8,660 nucleotides of DNA from Lactobacillus delbrueckii (GCA_004556255.1 SFHY01000048.1:1-8660), one strand, 5' to 3'; shown: positions 1 through 5,555, numbered from the stretch's first letter. Made by a program: numbers and translations. The notes: generated by a model from the sequence alone, not told the origin.

Positions 1-288
1 GTTACCAAACAAGCTGATCCCCGCCACCTGGCTGAAAGCACGGAAGAGCTGGAAACCAGAATGAGCCGGGCCATCAAGGTCTTGAGAAAAGAAACGATCG
101 GTGAAGGCCGGGTCTTGCTGGTTTCCCACGGGGACTTTATTAAGACCCTGGGGATCAAGTACTGGAAGGAAAGCGACGGCCTGCATGACATCACCTTCCC
201 GGACAACGGCAGCGTCAGCCGGGGGATTTTGGACGAAGAAGGCAATTTTGAAATTGTCGACTACAACTGCAAGGCTGAAGATTTATGA
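1..288 (+). CDS. Histidine phosphatase (phosphoglycerate mutase-like) family protein, C-terminal fragment
   Basis: The reading frame is open from base 1, so the gene starts before the window; 95 codons remain, ending in TGA at 286-288. The visible part carries the second conserved block of the histidine phosphatase superfamily, VSHGDFIKTL, whose His is the second active-site histidine. The first catalytic block (RHG) would lie upstream, out of view. Members remove or transfer phosphate through a phospho-histidine; substrates range from phosphoglycerate to sugar phosphates and cannot be told from this fragment. No membrane segment or signal is visible, so it is probably cytosolic. The next gene begins 20 bases downstream, pointing to one transcript with the two small membrane proteins and the gpmA-like gene, itself from the same superfamily. 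The ATG at 61 is internal to the conserved frame and is not taken as the start. Confidence 0.85.
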   Translation, partial: VTKQADPRHLAESTEELETRMSRAIKVLRKETIGEGRVLLVSHGDFIKTLGIKYWKESDGLHDITFPDNGSVSRGILDEEGNFEIVDYNCKAEDL

Positions 289-308
289 ACAAGGAGACAG
301 ACTAGAAG

Positions 309-494
309 ATGAAGTGGGATACGCACACTTTTACGATCGTTTTGCTGGTGATCGTGGGCCTGTGGGAATTTGCCCGGGGCTATAACGCCCAGCGGATGGG
401 GAAAAAGGGCAGCCTGCCTGCCCAGTCTTACTACCTGACCGGGGCCGGGATTCTGGCTGTGGCCATTTATTACGCGGTAAAGTTGTGGGGCTAA
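309..494 (+). CDS. Small two-helix membrane protein (61 aa), first of a tandem pair
   Basis: Function not recognised. The 61-residue product has a hydrophobic stretch at about residues 9-19, a polar basic stretch at about 24-35 (including RMGKKG), and a second hydrophobic stretch at about 42-58. This predicts a helical hairpin in the cytoplasmic membrane. An AAGGAG ribosome-binding sequence lies at 291-296, 12 bases before the ATG, somewhat far but clear. Its stop (TAA 492-494) is one base before the next ATG, so the two genes are probably translationally coupled. Length and layout match the following gene, with a common G-[LI]-W-[ED]-[FL]-x-x-G pattern in the first helix, so they may be duplicates. 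It sits between two histidine phosphatase genes. Intact operon spacing and plausible membrane topology support a real gene; no role can be assigned. Confidence 0.75.
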   Translation: MKWDTHTFTIVLLVIVGLWEFARGYNAQRMGKKGSLPAQSYYLTGAGILAVAIYYAVKLWG

Positions 495-495
495 T

Positions 496-681
496 ATGAA
501 CGTTCATTCCTGGTGGGTTCCTTATGCCGTCTTGCTTTTCGGCATCTGGGATTTAATTACCGGCATCACGCGCCTGCGCCGGCAGAAGCAGGGCGTCAAG
601 CAGAAGGGGCTGGGGGGCAAGGCTTTTGTCATCTTAGGCATCCTCTTCATCATTACTGGAATCTGGGCTTTTTGGCTCTAG
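496..681 (+). CDS. Small two-helix membrane protein (61 aa), second of a tandem pair
   Basis: Function not recognised. Exactly as long as the preceding product, it has two hydrophobic segments at about residues 8-24 and 43-60. They are separated by a strongly basic loop (RLRRQKQGVKQK), which by the positive-inside rule should face the cytoplasm. The first helix contains FGIWDLITG, matching VGLWEFARG of the neighbour. There is no strong ribosome-binding site; the ATG follows the upstream TAA by one base, so it is probably translated by reinitiation. The TAG at 679-681 lies 13 bases before the next gene, so it belongs to the same operon as the gpmA-like gene. It could be a membrane anchor or partner of a neighbouring enzyme, but nothing in the sequence shows that. 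Confidence 0.75.
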   Translation: MNVHSWWVPYAVLLFGIWDLITGITRLRRQKQGVKQKGLGGKAFVILGILFIITGIWAFWL

Positions 682-694
682 AAGGCAAAAAATT

Positions 695-1372
695 ATGGCA
701 AAGTTGGCACTGCTGAGGCATGGGGAAAGCCAGGCCAATGCGGCAAACGTATATACAGGCTGGAATGACGTCCCCTTGACAGACAAGGGCCGGCGGCAGG
801 CCTGGGCAGCGGGGGAGAAATTAAAAGAAGTCGGGGACTTTCACCCGACTATGATTCACACCTCCCTTTTGTCGAGGGCAATTGAGACGGCGAATATCGC
901 GGCAGAAGCCGCGGGCTTTTTATACCTGCCGGTTGCAAAGACCTGGCGGCTGAATGAACGCCACTACGGGGCCCTGCGGGGCCTGGACAAGGACGTGTCC
1001 AGGAAGATTTTCGGCAAAGAGCAGGTTTTAGAGTGGCGGCGGGGCTTTGACGCCGTCCCGCCAGCGCAAGGGTCGCCAAGCATTGACCGCCGCTATTGGG
1101 GGGTAGACCCTCAGCTTTTGCCAAGGGCGGAGAGCCTGCACCAGACCCAGCTCCGCCTGTTGCCTTACTATGAAGACGAGGTGGCCAGCCGCTTAATGGC
1201 TGGAGAAGACCAGCTGATCGTGGCCCATGGGTCCAGCCTACGGGCGCTGATCAAACATTTAGAAGACATCAACAATGTGGATATCCTCAAGCTGGAGGTG
1301 CCTAACGCCCAGGCCATCGTCTATGACTTTGACCAGGAGCTGAACATTGTGGATAAGATGATCACCAACTGA
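695..1372 (+). CDS. gpmA: 2,3-bisphosphoglycerate-dependent phosphoglycerate mutase (GpmA-type)
   Basis: This 225-residue protein fits the dPGM family, which interconverts 3- and 2-phosphoglycerate in cytosolic glycolysis through a phospho-histidine. Visible signatures are RHGES at 8-12 with the phosphorylated H9, YTGWNDVPLT at 20-29, R61 in SRAIET, the LNERHYGALRGL block at 86-97 with E88, WRRGF at 114-118, and AHGSSLRAL at 177-185 with the second active-site H178. The length is close to the usual 228-250. Departures from the family as I remember it are HGSSLR where HGNSLR is common, and VPNAQAIVYD where IPTGxPLVYE is common. It may therefore be a second, diverged paralogue rather than the main glycolytic enzyme. 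An AAGG sequence at 682-685 serves the ATG. It is last in its operon and is followed by a terminator. Confidence 0.88.
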   Translation: MAKLALLRHGESQANAANVYTGWNDVPLTDKGRRQAWAAGEKLKEVGDFHPTMIHTSLLSRAIETANIAAEAAGFLYLPVAKTWRLNERHYGALRGLDKDVSRKIFGKEQVLEWRRGFDAVPPAQGSPSIDRRYWGVDPQLLPRAESLHQTQLRLLPYYEDEVASRLMAGEDQLIVAHGSSLRALIKHLEDINNVDILKLEVPNAQAIVYDFDQELNIVDKMITN

Positions 1373-1378
1373 TGACTT

Positions 1379-1406
1379 AAACAGGCTGAGGCCTGTTTTT
1401 TATTTT
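1379..1406 (+). terminator. Rho-independent terminator after the gpmA-like gene
   Basis: An 8-bp stem, AAACAGGC (1379-1386) against GCCTGTTT (1391-1398), closes a TGAG loop and runs into a T-rich tract. It starts seven bases after the stop codon and ends the first operon. Confidence 0.88.
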
Positions 1407-1434
1407 GGCCAAAAATCAGCGGTTATTGAAAAAC

Positions 1435-1462
1435 TTGACATCGTTTTTGGGAGTGTTACACT
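1435..1462 (+). promoter_or_regulatory. Promoter of fabZ
   Basis: A perfect -35 TTGACA at 1435-1440 is separated by 16 bases from TACACT at 1457-1462. TG at 1454-1455 plus one base makes an extended -10. Transcription would begin near 1470, giving a leader of about 50 bases. The -10 lies in a short inverted repeat, AGTGT-T-ACACT (1452-1462). The whole element closely resembles the promoter upstream of the reductase gene at 5496-5524. Confidence 0.75.
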
Positions 1463-1479
1463 TAATCACGAGTTATTAG

Positions 1480-1498
1480 AAAACTTTTGAAAAGATTT
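1480..1498. promoter_or_regulatory. Palindrome in the fabZ leader, possible operator
   Basis: CTTTT-G-AAAAG (1484-1494) is a perfect 11-base inverted repeat, extended by three A-T pairs after one mismatch (1480-1482 with 1496-1498). It lies just downstream of the predicted transcription start, where a repressor could block transcription. It does not clearly match the FabT or FapR consensus I remember, so the regulator is unknown. Confidence 0.3.
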
Positions 1499-1505
1499 TA
1501 TAAAC

Positions 1506-1511
1506 AGAAAG
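1506..1511 (+). promoter_or_regulatory. Atypical Shine-Dalgarno AGAAAG of fabZ
   Basis: There is no GGAGG core before the fabZ ATG. AGAAAG can pair with the extreme 3' end of 16S rRNA (CUUUCU), and the 9 bases to the ATG place the ribosome correctly because this pairing is shifted upstream. The same hexamer precedes the reductase gene at a similar distance. Confidence 0.45.
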
Positions 1512-1520
1512 TGTGACAAG

Positions 1521-1982
1521 ATGCCAGTAATGACAGCCCAAGAAGTAATGGATTTGATTCCCAACCGCTACCCGATCTGCTATATCGACCGGGTGGAGGA
1601 ACTGGAAGCTGACAAAAGGATCAAGGCCGTGAAGAACGTGACGATCAACGAACCCTTTTTCCAAGGGCATTTCCCGGGAAATCCGGTGATGCCCGGGGTT
1701 TTGATCATTGAAATTTTGGCCCAGGCGGCCTCGATTTTGATCTTGAAGTCACCGGCCTTTTACAAGAAGACTGCCTATCTGGGGGCGATCCACCAGGCCA
1801 AGTTCAGAAGGATGGTCCGGCCGGGGGATGTTTTAGAGATGGAAGTGAAGATGCTCAAGGTCCGGGCGAAGACGGGGAGCGTGGCGGCAGTGGCTAAAGT
1901 AAACGGGGACCTGGTTTGCCAGACGGAACTGGTCTTTATCGTGGGTGACCGGGACGGCAAGGACATGCAGGCAAAAAATTAG
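1521..1982 (+). CDS. fabZ: 3-hydroxyacyl-[acyl-carrier-protein] dehydratase FabZ
   Basis: This 153-residue hotdog-fold enzyme removes water from 3-hydroxyacyl-ACP to give trans-2-enoyl-ACP in cytosolic type II fatty acid synthesis. The N-terminal IPNRYPICYIDRV (13-25) is a FabZ hallmark. The catalytic block GHFPGNPVMPGVLIIEILAQA (49-69, interrupted here only by description) holds catalytic H50 and E64. The length is normal. A second ATG lies at codon 4, but neither start has a GGAGG; the first is kept because of the AGAAAG pairing site. The gene stands alone with its own promoter and no other fab gene beside it. In lactic acid bacteria that carry two FabZ-type proteins, one (FabN in Enterococcus) also isomerises the double bond for unsaturated fatty acids. 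Which role this copy plays cannot be read from sequence by eye. Confidence 0.93.
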   Translation: MPVMTAQEVMDLIPNRYPICYIDRVEELEADKRIKAVKNVTINEPFFQGHFPGNPVMPGVLIIEILAQAASILILKSPAFYKKTAYLGAIHQAKFRRMVRPGDVLEMEVKMLKVRAKTGSVAAVAKVNGDLVCQTELVFIVGDRDGKDMQAKN

Positions 1983-2039
1983 AAAAAGCAAAAATTTATG
2001 GCGACTTTTGCCAGATTGTTAAATGTCGGGGGCAATCTA

Positions 2040-2048
2040 TGGTAAAAT
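2040..2048 (+). promoter_or_regulatory. Extended -10 promoter of the kinase gene
   Basis: TG-G-TAAAAT, preceded by TA, is an extended -10 of the type common in low-GC Gram-positives. No good -35 lies at 17-18 bases; TTGTTA at 2016-2021 is too far (21 bases). An inverted repeat AGATTG (2013-2018)/CAATCT (2033-2038) sits just upstream. FabZ read-through may add expression because no strong terminator separates the genes. Confidence 0.5.
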
Positions 2049-2083
2049 TTATTCTGATATATTCAAAATAGATTTTTTAAAAT

Positions 2084-2087
2084 GGAG
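2084..2087 (+). promoter_or_regulatory. Ribosome-binding site that sets the kinase start at 2094
   Basis: GGAG at 2084-2087 lies 6 bases before the ATG at 2094. The other in-frame ATG at 2082-2084 overlaps this GGAG and has only an A/T-rich stretch before it, so it is unlikely to be the start. Confidence 0.7.
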
Positions 2088-2093
2088 CTAAGT

Positions 2094-3029
2094 ATGCGCA
2101 AATTATTTCTTTTGAGAGGCGCGCCCGGCTCTGGCAAGTCTTCATTTATCGCCCGGCACCACTTATTGCCGTACGCGATCAGCGGGGATGAGATCCGCCT
2201 GCTTTTGGCGGACCTGACCGTTTACTATGACCAGAAGACTGACGTTCTGCACCAGGTTATTCCGCGGCATGTCACGGAACAGACCAAGCGGATGAAGGAT
2301 AACTTGGTCGAGCACAAGATGTCCTATGGAGAAACCGTCATCGTGGACGGGACCCACATTGTCGCCAGCGAGATCGATCACTACAAGAAGTGGTGCGAGA
2401 AGTACCATTACGAGTGCTATGTGGTTGATTTGATGCAGAACCAGACCCTGGAAGGTTTGTTGAAGAGAAACCAGATCCGGATGCAATACGACTGGGTGAA
2501 GCCGGAAGTCATCACGATGATGTACAATTCTTACAAGGCGCACCCGGAGCTGCCCAAGTGGGTCAAGGGGATCAAGCCCAACCAGATGGAGCAGGCCCTG
2601 CAGCAGAGAGAGAACAATCTGGACCATTATTCACATGTGATTGCCATACCTGATGAGGTGGCAGAAGAAGATTTTCCACATGTGCACATTTCCAACTTCT
2701 ACTTCTCTTTCAACGACAAGTTCAGTGAAAAGTACGGGACTTACCGGAATGTGGTGACGATCGGCAAGACCAAGGAAGAGGTGGTCGACGAGTTCCGTCT
2801 GCCATACTTTGCCTTTAAGTTCCACCACAAGCACTTTTTGATTTCGGCTTACCCGATCAGAAACGAGATGCTGGACCCGGTCAAGAAGGTTAAGGGGACC
2901 TGGTCTTACACGACCGGCCTTTACAACGTGGCTGACTTTGTCAGAGAATTTCCGGAGAACGAGAAATCACACGTTCACCAGTTTAATTTGAGCAAGCTGG
3001 ACCGGACCAGACTTTTGCACATTTGGTAA
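2094..3029 (+). CDS. Polynucleotide-kinase-like P-loop kinase with uncharacterised C-terminal domain
   Basis: Residues 1 to about 165 form an AAA_33-type P-loop kinase. The Walker A loop is GAPGSGKSS at 9-17 (K15, S16). SGDEIR at 30-35 offers D32 and R35 in the places of the T4 polynucleotide kinase general base D35 and R38. VIVDGTH at 82-88 is a further conserved strand. A lid LLKRNQIR with R125 and R129 is followed by PEVITMMYNSYK, which resembles the T4 Pnkp lid region from memory. This suggests transfer of ATP phosphate to a 5'-OH nucleic acid end, but a nucleoside or other small substrate is possible. Residues about 185-311 are a separate His- and aromatic-rich domain I do not recognise; it lacks the DxDxT phosphatase motif of T4 Pnkp. 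No signal peptide is seen, so it is cytosolic. The product is 311 aa from the ATG at 2094 (315 from 2082). It is monocistronic or weakly linked to fabZ. Confidence 0.75.
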   Translation: MRKLFLLRGAPGSGKSSFIARHHLLPYAISGDEIRLLLADLTVYYDQKTDVLHQVIPRHVTEQTKRMKDNLVEHKMSYGETVIVDGTHIVASEIDHYKKWCEKYHYECYVVDLMQNQTLEGLLKRNQIRMQYDWVKPEVITMMYNSYKAHPELPKWVKGIKPNQMEQALQQRENNLDHYSHVIAIPDEVAEEDFPHVHISNFYFSFNDKFSEKYGTYRNVVTIGKTKEEVVDEFRLPYFAFKFHHKHFLISAYPIRNEMLDPVKKVKGTWSYTTGLYNVADFVREFPENEKSHVHQFNLSKLDRTRLLHIW

Positions 3030-3040
3030 AAGACAGAAAG

Positions 3041-3079
3041 AAAAAGCTTTTCCTCAGGATTGCGGGGAAAAGCTTTTTT
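3041..3079. terminator. Bidirectional terminator between the kinase and cyclophilin genes
   Basis: A perfect 13-bp stem, AAAAAGCTTTTCC (3041-3053) against 3066-3078, encloses a 12-base loop. The A-run on the left and T-run on the right let it terminate the + strand kinase gene and the - strand oppA-cyclophilin transcript alike, as its place between convergent genes suggests. Confidence 0.92.
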
Positions 3080-3090
3080 CATGCGTAAAA

Positions 3091-3660
3091 TTATTGCCAG
3101 GTCAAGGGGAGATGACCGTGGGTCATGTGGATAGGATCAGGCAGGGTGAAATCTGCCGGTTCCAAGCTAACCTTGTCGATAACTTGTGGAATAACAGGTT
3201 CGTTGACCTCGACTCCTTCATAAGGAAAGTCAGTCACGGGCCGGGTTTGGACCTGGCCCAGGCGCTCGATTTCATCAAAGCCTGAGACGATCTTGGCAAA
3301 GACAGGGTAGGTCCCGGTCAGTTGGGGCTGGTCGGTCAAGGGAAAGAAGACTTCACAGCCGGCCAGGCCCAATTCGTCATAGCCGCCCATGCAGGCAGTT
3401 CCGGCAGTGACGGGAACTGGCGTCAGACCGGGATGCAGGTCAAATTCATTGGGCAGGAGGTACTTGGCCTCTTTTTTGCCAAAGGCATTGTAGCTTAAAT
3501 CGACCCATTTGCCGGGAACGATCCGCTGGATCGCATGGCCATCATAGATATGGTGCTTGACGGCCCAGACAAAGCTGGCGCAGGTATTCGGGGCGGCGTC
3601 TGGCAAAAGATCCAAGACGATCTTGGCCCCGTTTTTCAGCCAAAAAACTGCTTTAGCCAT
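3091..3660 (-). CDS. Cyclophilin-type peptidyl-prolyl isomerase, divergent
   Basis: The 189-residue product has a single cyclophilin fold. The N-terminal strand is followed by the typical LLPDAAPNTCASFV helix start (18-31), then YDGHAIQRIVPG (39-50) with R46 at the place of catalytic Arg55 of human cyclophilin A. CEVFFPLT and YPVFAKIVSGFDEI represent the later core strands. The canonical FMIQGGD that follows the Arg is replaced by KWVDLSY (51-57), and Gln111 appears to be Val, so activity on prolyl bonds may be low or altered. No signal peptide or lipobox is present, so it should be cytosolic, unlike the exported foldases of this group. An AGGAGG lies 4 bases before the ATG. The gene follows oppA by 9 bases and must be co-transcribed with it; the functional link is not evident. 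Confidence 0.85.
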   Translation of the reverse strand: MAKAVFWLKNGAKIVLDLLPDAAPNTCASFVWAVKHHIYDGHAIQRIVPGKWVDLSYNAFGKKEAKYLLPNEFDLHPGLTPVPVTAGTACMGGYDELGLAGCEVFFPLTDQPQLTGTYPVFAKIVSGFDEIERLGQVQTRPVTDFPYEGVEVNEPVIPQVIDKVSLEPADFTLPDPIHMTHGHLPLTWQ

Positions 3661-3663
3661 ATG

Positions 3664-3672
3664 TCCTCCTTA
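3664..3672 (-). promoter_or_regulatory. Ribosome-binding site of the cyclophilin gene overlapping the oppA stop codon
   Basis: Read on the - strand the sequence is TAAGGAGGA: the oppA stop TAA (3672-3670) supplies the first bases of the AAGGAGG site for the next ATG. Ribosomes finishing oppA are therefore delivered to the cyclophilin start. Confidence 0.75.
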
Positions 3673-5280
3673 CTTGAAGTAGGCCCGGGTGTAGTCGGCC
3701 GTACCGGTGGTGTTCCAGAGAACCCCGCGGAGGTTAGAGTTGACCAGGTGGTCTTCAACTTCGGTGCAGAGCGGGATGACCGGGTTGTCCTTACTCAGCT
3801 GTTTTTGGGCGTTCAAGAGGTTCTTGAAGTAGGCCTTTTGGGAAGTAGCGTTCTTGGACTTGGCCAGGCTGAGCTGCTTGTTGAAGTTCTTGCTAGTGTA
3901 CTTGCCGAAGTTGTGGGAGTTGTTCAGCTCCTGGGTTTCCAGTTCGCTCATTGGGTCAGCGTAGTCGTTGAGCCAGTAGCTCAGTTGGAGGTCAAATTCG
4001 CCTTTAACGGCCAGGTTGTAGGCAGATAAGAACGGGAGAGACTTGACTTCAACTTTGACGCCGGAGAGCTTGCTTTCGATTTGTGATTGCAAAAATTCGG
4101 CCTGGTTCTTGTCAGTAGAAGTGTCGTAGCCGACCAAAGTCAGAGTGACGCTGGACTTGTCCAGTTCTTTTAGGCCTTCCTTCCAGAGCTTTTTTGCCTT
4201 GGCAACATTGTAGGTTTCCTTTGGCTTAGCGACAGTAGCGAAGTCCTTATTGGTGCCAGGGTATTTGGCAGCGCCTGGTGAAGAGTAAGTGTAGGAAGGC
4301 TTAGAACCGTTGGCCATGACTTTTTCAGCCAGCTGCTTTCTGTTGATGACTAAGTAGAGGGCCTGGCGGAGCTTGTCATTGCTTAAAGCCCGGCCTTTAG
4401 CTTGGTTGGTGCGGATGAAGTAGTTGCCGGATCGGTCGACTTGCTTTAAGTGCTTGTCCTTTTGCAGGCCTTGAGCAGTTGTGCCGCTGATTAAGGCGTC
4501 ATCCAGGCTGCCTTGCTGGAAAAGCTGGTGGGCGGTGTTGGCTTCTTTAACGACTTGGTACTTGATCTTAGATAATTTAACTTCAGATTTAGCGTAGTAG
4601 TTAGGGTTCTTGACCAAAGTCCAGGTGTTTGAGCCGGCCTTCCAGCTGCCAAGTTTGAAGGCACCGTTTGAGGCGAAGGTCTTCATGCTGGTTCCGTACT
4701 TTTTGCCATATTTCTTGACCAGTTTGGTGTTTTGCGGCAAAAAGCTGGTCATGGTCAGCTTCTTGGTGAAGGTTGGGATCGGGTATTCCAGGTCAACGAC
4801 CAGTTTATGCTTGCCTACGGCTTTGACGCCTAAAGTTTCGGGCTTCTTTTTGCCATTTTGGATGGCGGTGGCATTCTTGATGCCCTGGTAGATGTAGCTG
4901 TAGCCGGACAGGGCAGTTGGAGCCACGCCTTTTCTCCAGGCGGTGACGAAGTCTTCAGCGGTCACGTCATCGCCGTTGGACCATTTGGCGGTCTTGAGGT
5001 AGAAGGTGTAGCGCTTGCCGCCATTGGACTTGACCGTCTTTTTGGCTAGGGCTGGGACAGGATTGTTGTTCTTGTCTGAGCGGAAGAGGCCGTCGTCCAT
5101 CTGGTTTAAGACGTCCCAGATCGGCACCGTGGTGCTGGCGGATTGGTCAAAAGTGGCGATCGTGTCGCTCTCCATCAAGTTGAGCGTGGTTTTGGCCGTG
5201 GATGTGGTAGATGATTTGCCGCAGGCACTGAGCAGGAGCCCAGCCGCTAAAGCTGTGGCAAGCGGTAGCTTTTTCCCCAT
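3670..5280 (-). CDS. oppA: Oligopeptide ABC transporter substrate-binding lipoprotein, OppA family
   Basis: This 536-residue extracellular lipoprotein captures peptides for import by an Opp-type ABC transporter. It starts with a short basic N-terminus and a hydrophobic core ending in the lipobox LLSAC (16-20), so C20 is the predicted lipidated residue. A Ser/Thr-rich linker follows. The SBP_bac_5 domain then carries the family signature around residues 98-111, AKWSNGDDVTAEDF, and further typical blocks such as LRQALYLVINRKQLA. Length is normal for the family (about 530-590). AGAGGAG (5287-5293) stands 6 bases before the ATG. No permease or ATPase gene accompanies it in the window, so it is either an accessory binding protein for a transporter encoded elsewhere or part of a dispersed set. 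The cyclophilin gene is co-transcribed downstream. Peptide preference cannot be read by eye. Confidence 0.93.
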   Translation of the reverse strand: MGKKLPLATALAAGLLLSACGKSSTTSTAKTTLNLMESDTIATFDQSASTTVPIWDVLNQMDDGLFRSDKNNNPVPALAKKTVKSNGGKRYTFYLKTAKWSNGDDVTAEDFVTAWRKGVAPTALSGYSYIYQGIKNATAIQNGKKKPETLGVKAVGKHKLVVDLEYPIPTFTKKLTMTSFLPQNTKLVKKYGKKYGTSMKTFASNGAFKLGSWKAGSNTWTLVKNPNYYAKSEVKLSKIKYQVVKEANTAHQLFQQGSLDDALISGTTAQGLQKDKHLKQVDRSGNYFIRTNQAKGRALSNDKLRQALYLVINRKQLAEKVMANGSKPSYTYSSPGAAKYPGTNKDFATVAKPKETYNVAKAKKLWKEGLKELDKSSVTLTLVGYDTSTDKNQAEFLQSQIESKLSGVKVEVKSLPFLSAYNLAVKGEFDLQLSYWLNDYADPMSELETQELNNSHNFGKYTSKNFNKQLSLAKSKNATSQKAYFKNLLNAQKQLSKDNPVIPLCTEVEDHLVNSNLRGVLWNTTGTADYTRAYFK

Positions 5281-5350
5281 GTTGATCTCCTCTGTTACAC
5301 GATTTTAGTGGGTTGATACATTAAAATAACATTAAGGATTTTATAATTAT

Positions 5351-5379
5351 AATTTAACAGCTAGGGTGGGGATTGTCAA
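5351..5379 (-). promoter_or_regulatory. Promoter of the oppA-cyclophilin operon
   Basis: On the - strand, a perfect -35 TTGACA (5379-5374) is followed after 17 bases by TAAATT (5356-5351), with a further TATAAT-like run directly after. Transcription would start near 5344, leaving a leader of about 60 bases before the ATG at 5280. Confidence 0.7.
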
Positions 5380-5470
5380 TTGGAAAATGGTTATGAAATT
5401 TTCGCAGAAGAAATAGAAAAACTTCCTGTGCGGCTTTCAAAAATCCCGAAAAGACAGTTTTCTTTTTAAC

Positions 5471-5488
5471 TAATGAAAAAAATCACAA
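5471..5488. promoter_or_regulatory. Possible Rex operator upstream of the reductase promoter
   Basis: TAATGAAAAAAATCACAA matches the Rex consensus TTGTGA-N6-TCACAA at 10 of 12 fixed positions, with a perfect right half. It ends 7 bases before the -35. Rex is the NADH/NAD+-sensing repressor of fermentative and NADH-consuming genes in Firmicutes, so an electron-sink reductase would be a sensible target. This is inferred from the motif alone. Confidence 0.4.
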
Positions 5489-5495
5489 TTTACCG

Positions 5496-5524
5496 TTGCA
5501 AGCGTTTTTTTCAAGTGTTACGAT
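5496..5524 (+). promoter_or_regulatory. Promoter of the FMN/FAD reductase gene
   Basis: TTGCAA (5496-5501), a 17-base spacer and TACGAT (5519-5524) form a promoter, with TG at 5516-5517 making the -10 extended. Transcription would start near 5531, about 40 bases before the ATG. A partial catabolite-response (cre)-like sequence, TGCAAGCGTTTTTT, covers the -35 at 5497-5510 but lacks the closing CA of the consensus. Confidence 0.65.
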
Positions 5525-5555
5525 CACGGTTGAGAAAAAATTATTAAAATGCAAT

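Noticed and set aside
1999..2013. Possible terminator hairpin TGGC/GCCA after fabZ
   Set aside because: The stem has only four pairs and no T-run follows, so it is unlikely to stop transcription.
2163..2627. 154-codon open frame on the - strand
   Set aside because: It is antisense to the conserved kinase domain, with a composition of Leu/Val/His repeats typical of a mirror frame.
3535..4029. 164-codon open frame on the + strand
   Set aside because: It is antisense to the end of oppA and the start of the cyclophilin gene, both of which have clear family motifs; its Val/Leu/Gly-rich product shows no family trait.
5387..5416. Nine-codon open frame (MVMKFSQKK) in the divergent promoter region
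   Set aside because: No ribosome-binding site precedes it and it lies upstream of the reductase promoter, so it would not be on that transcript.
5447..5469. A/T hairpin AAAAGA/TCTTTT followed by T residues
   Set aside because: The stem is short and nearly all A-T, lies between divergent promoters where no terminator is needed, and is likely a chance product of A/T-rich sequence.
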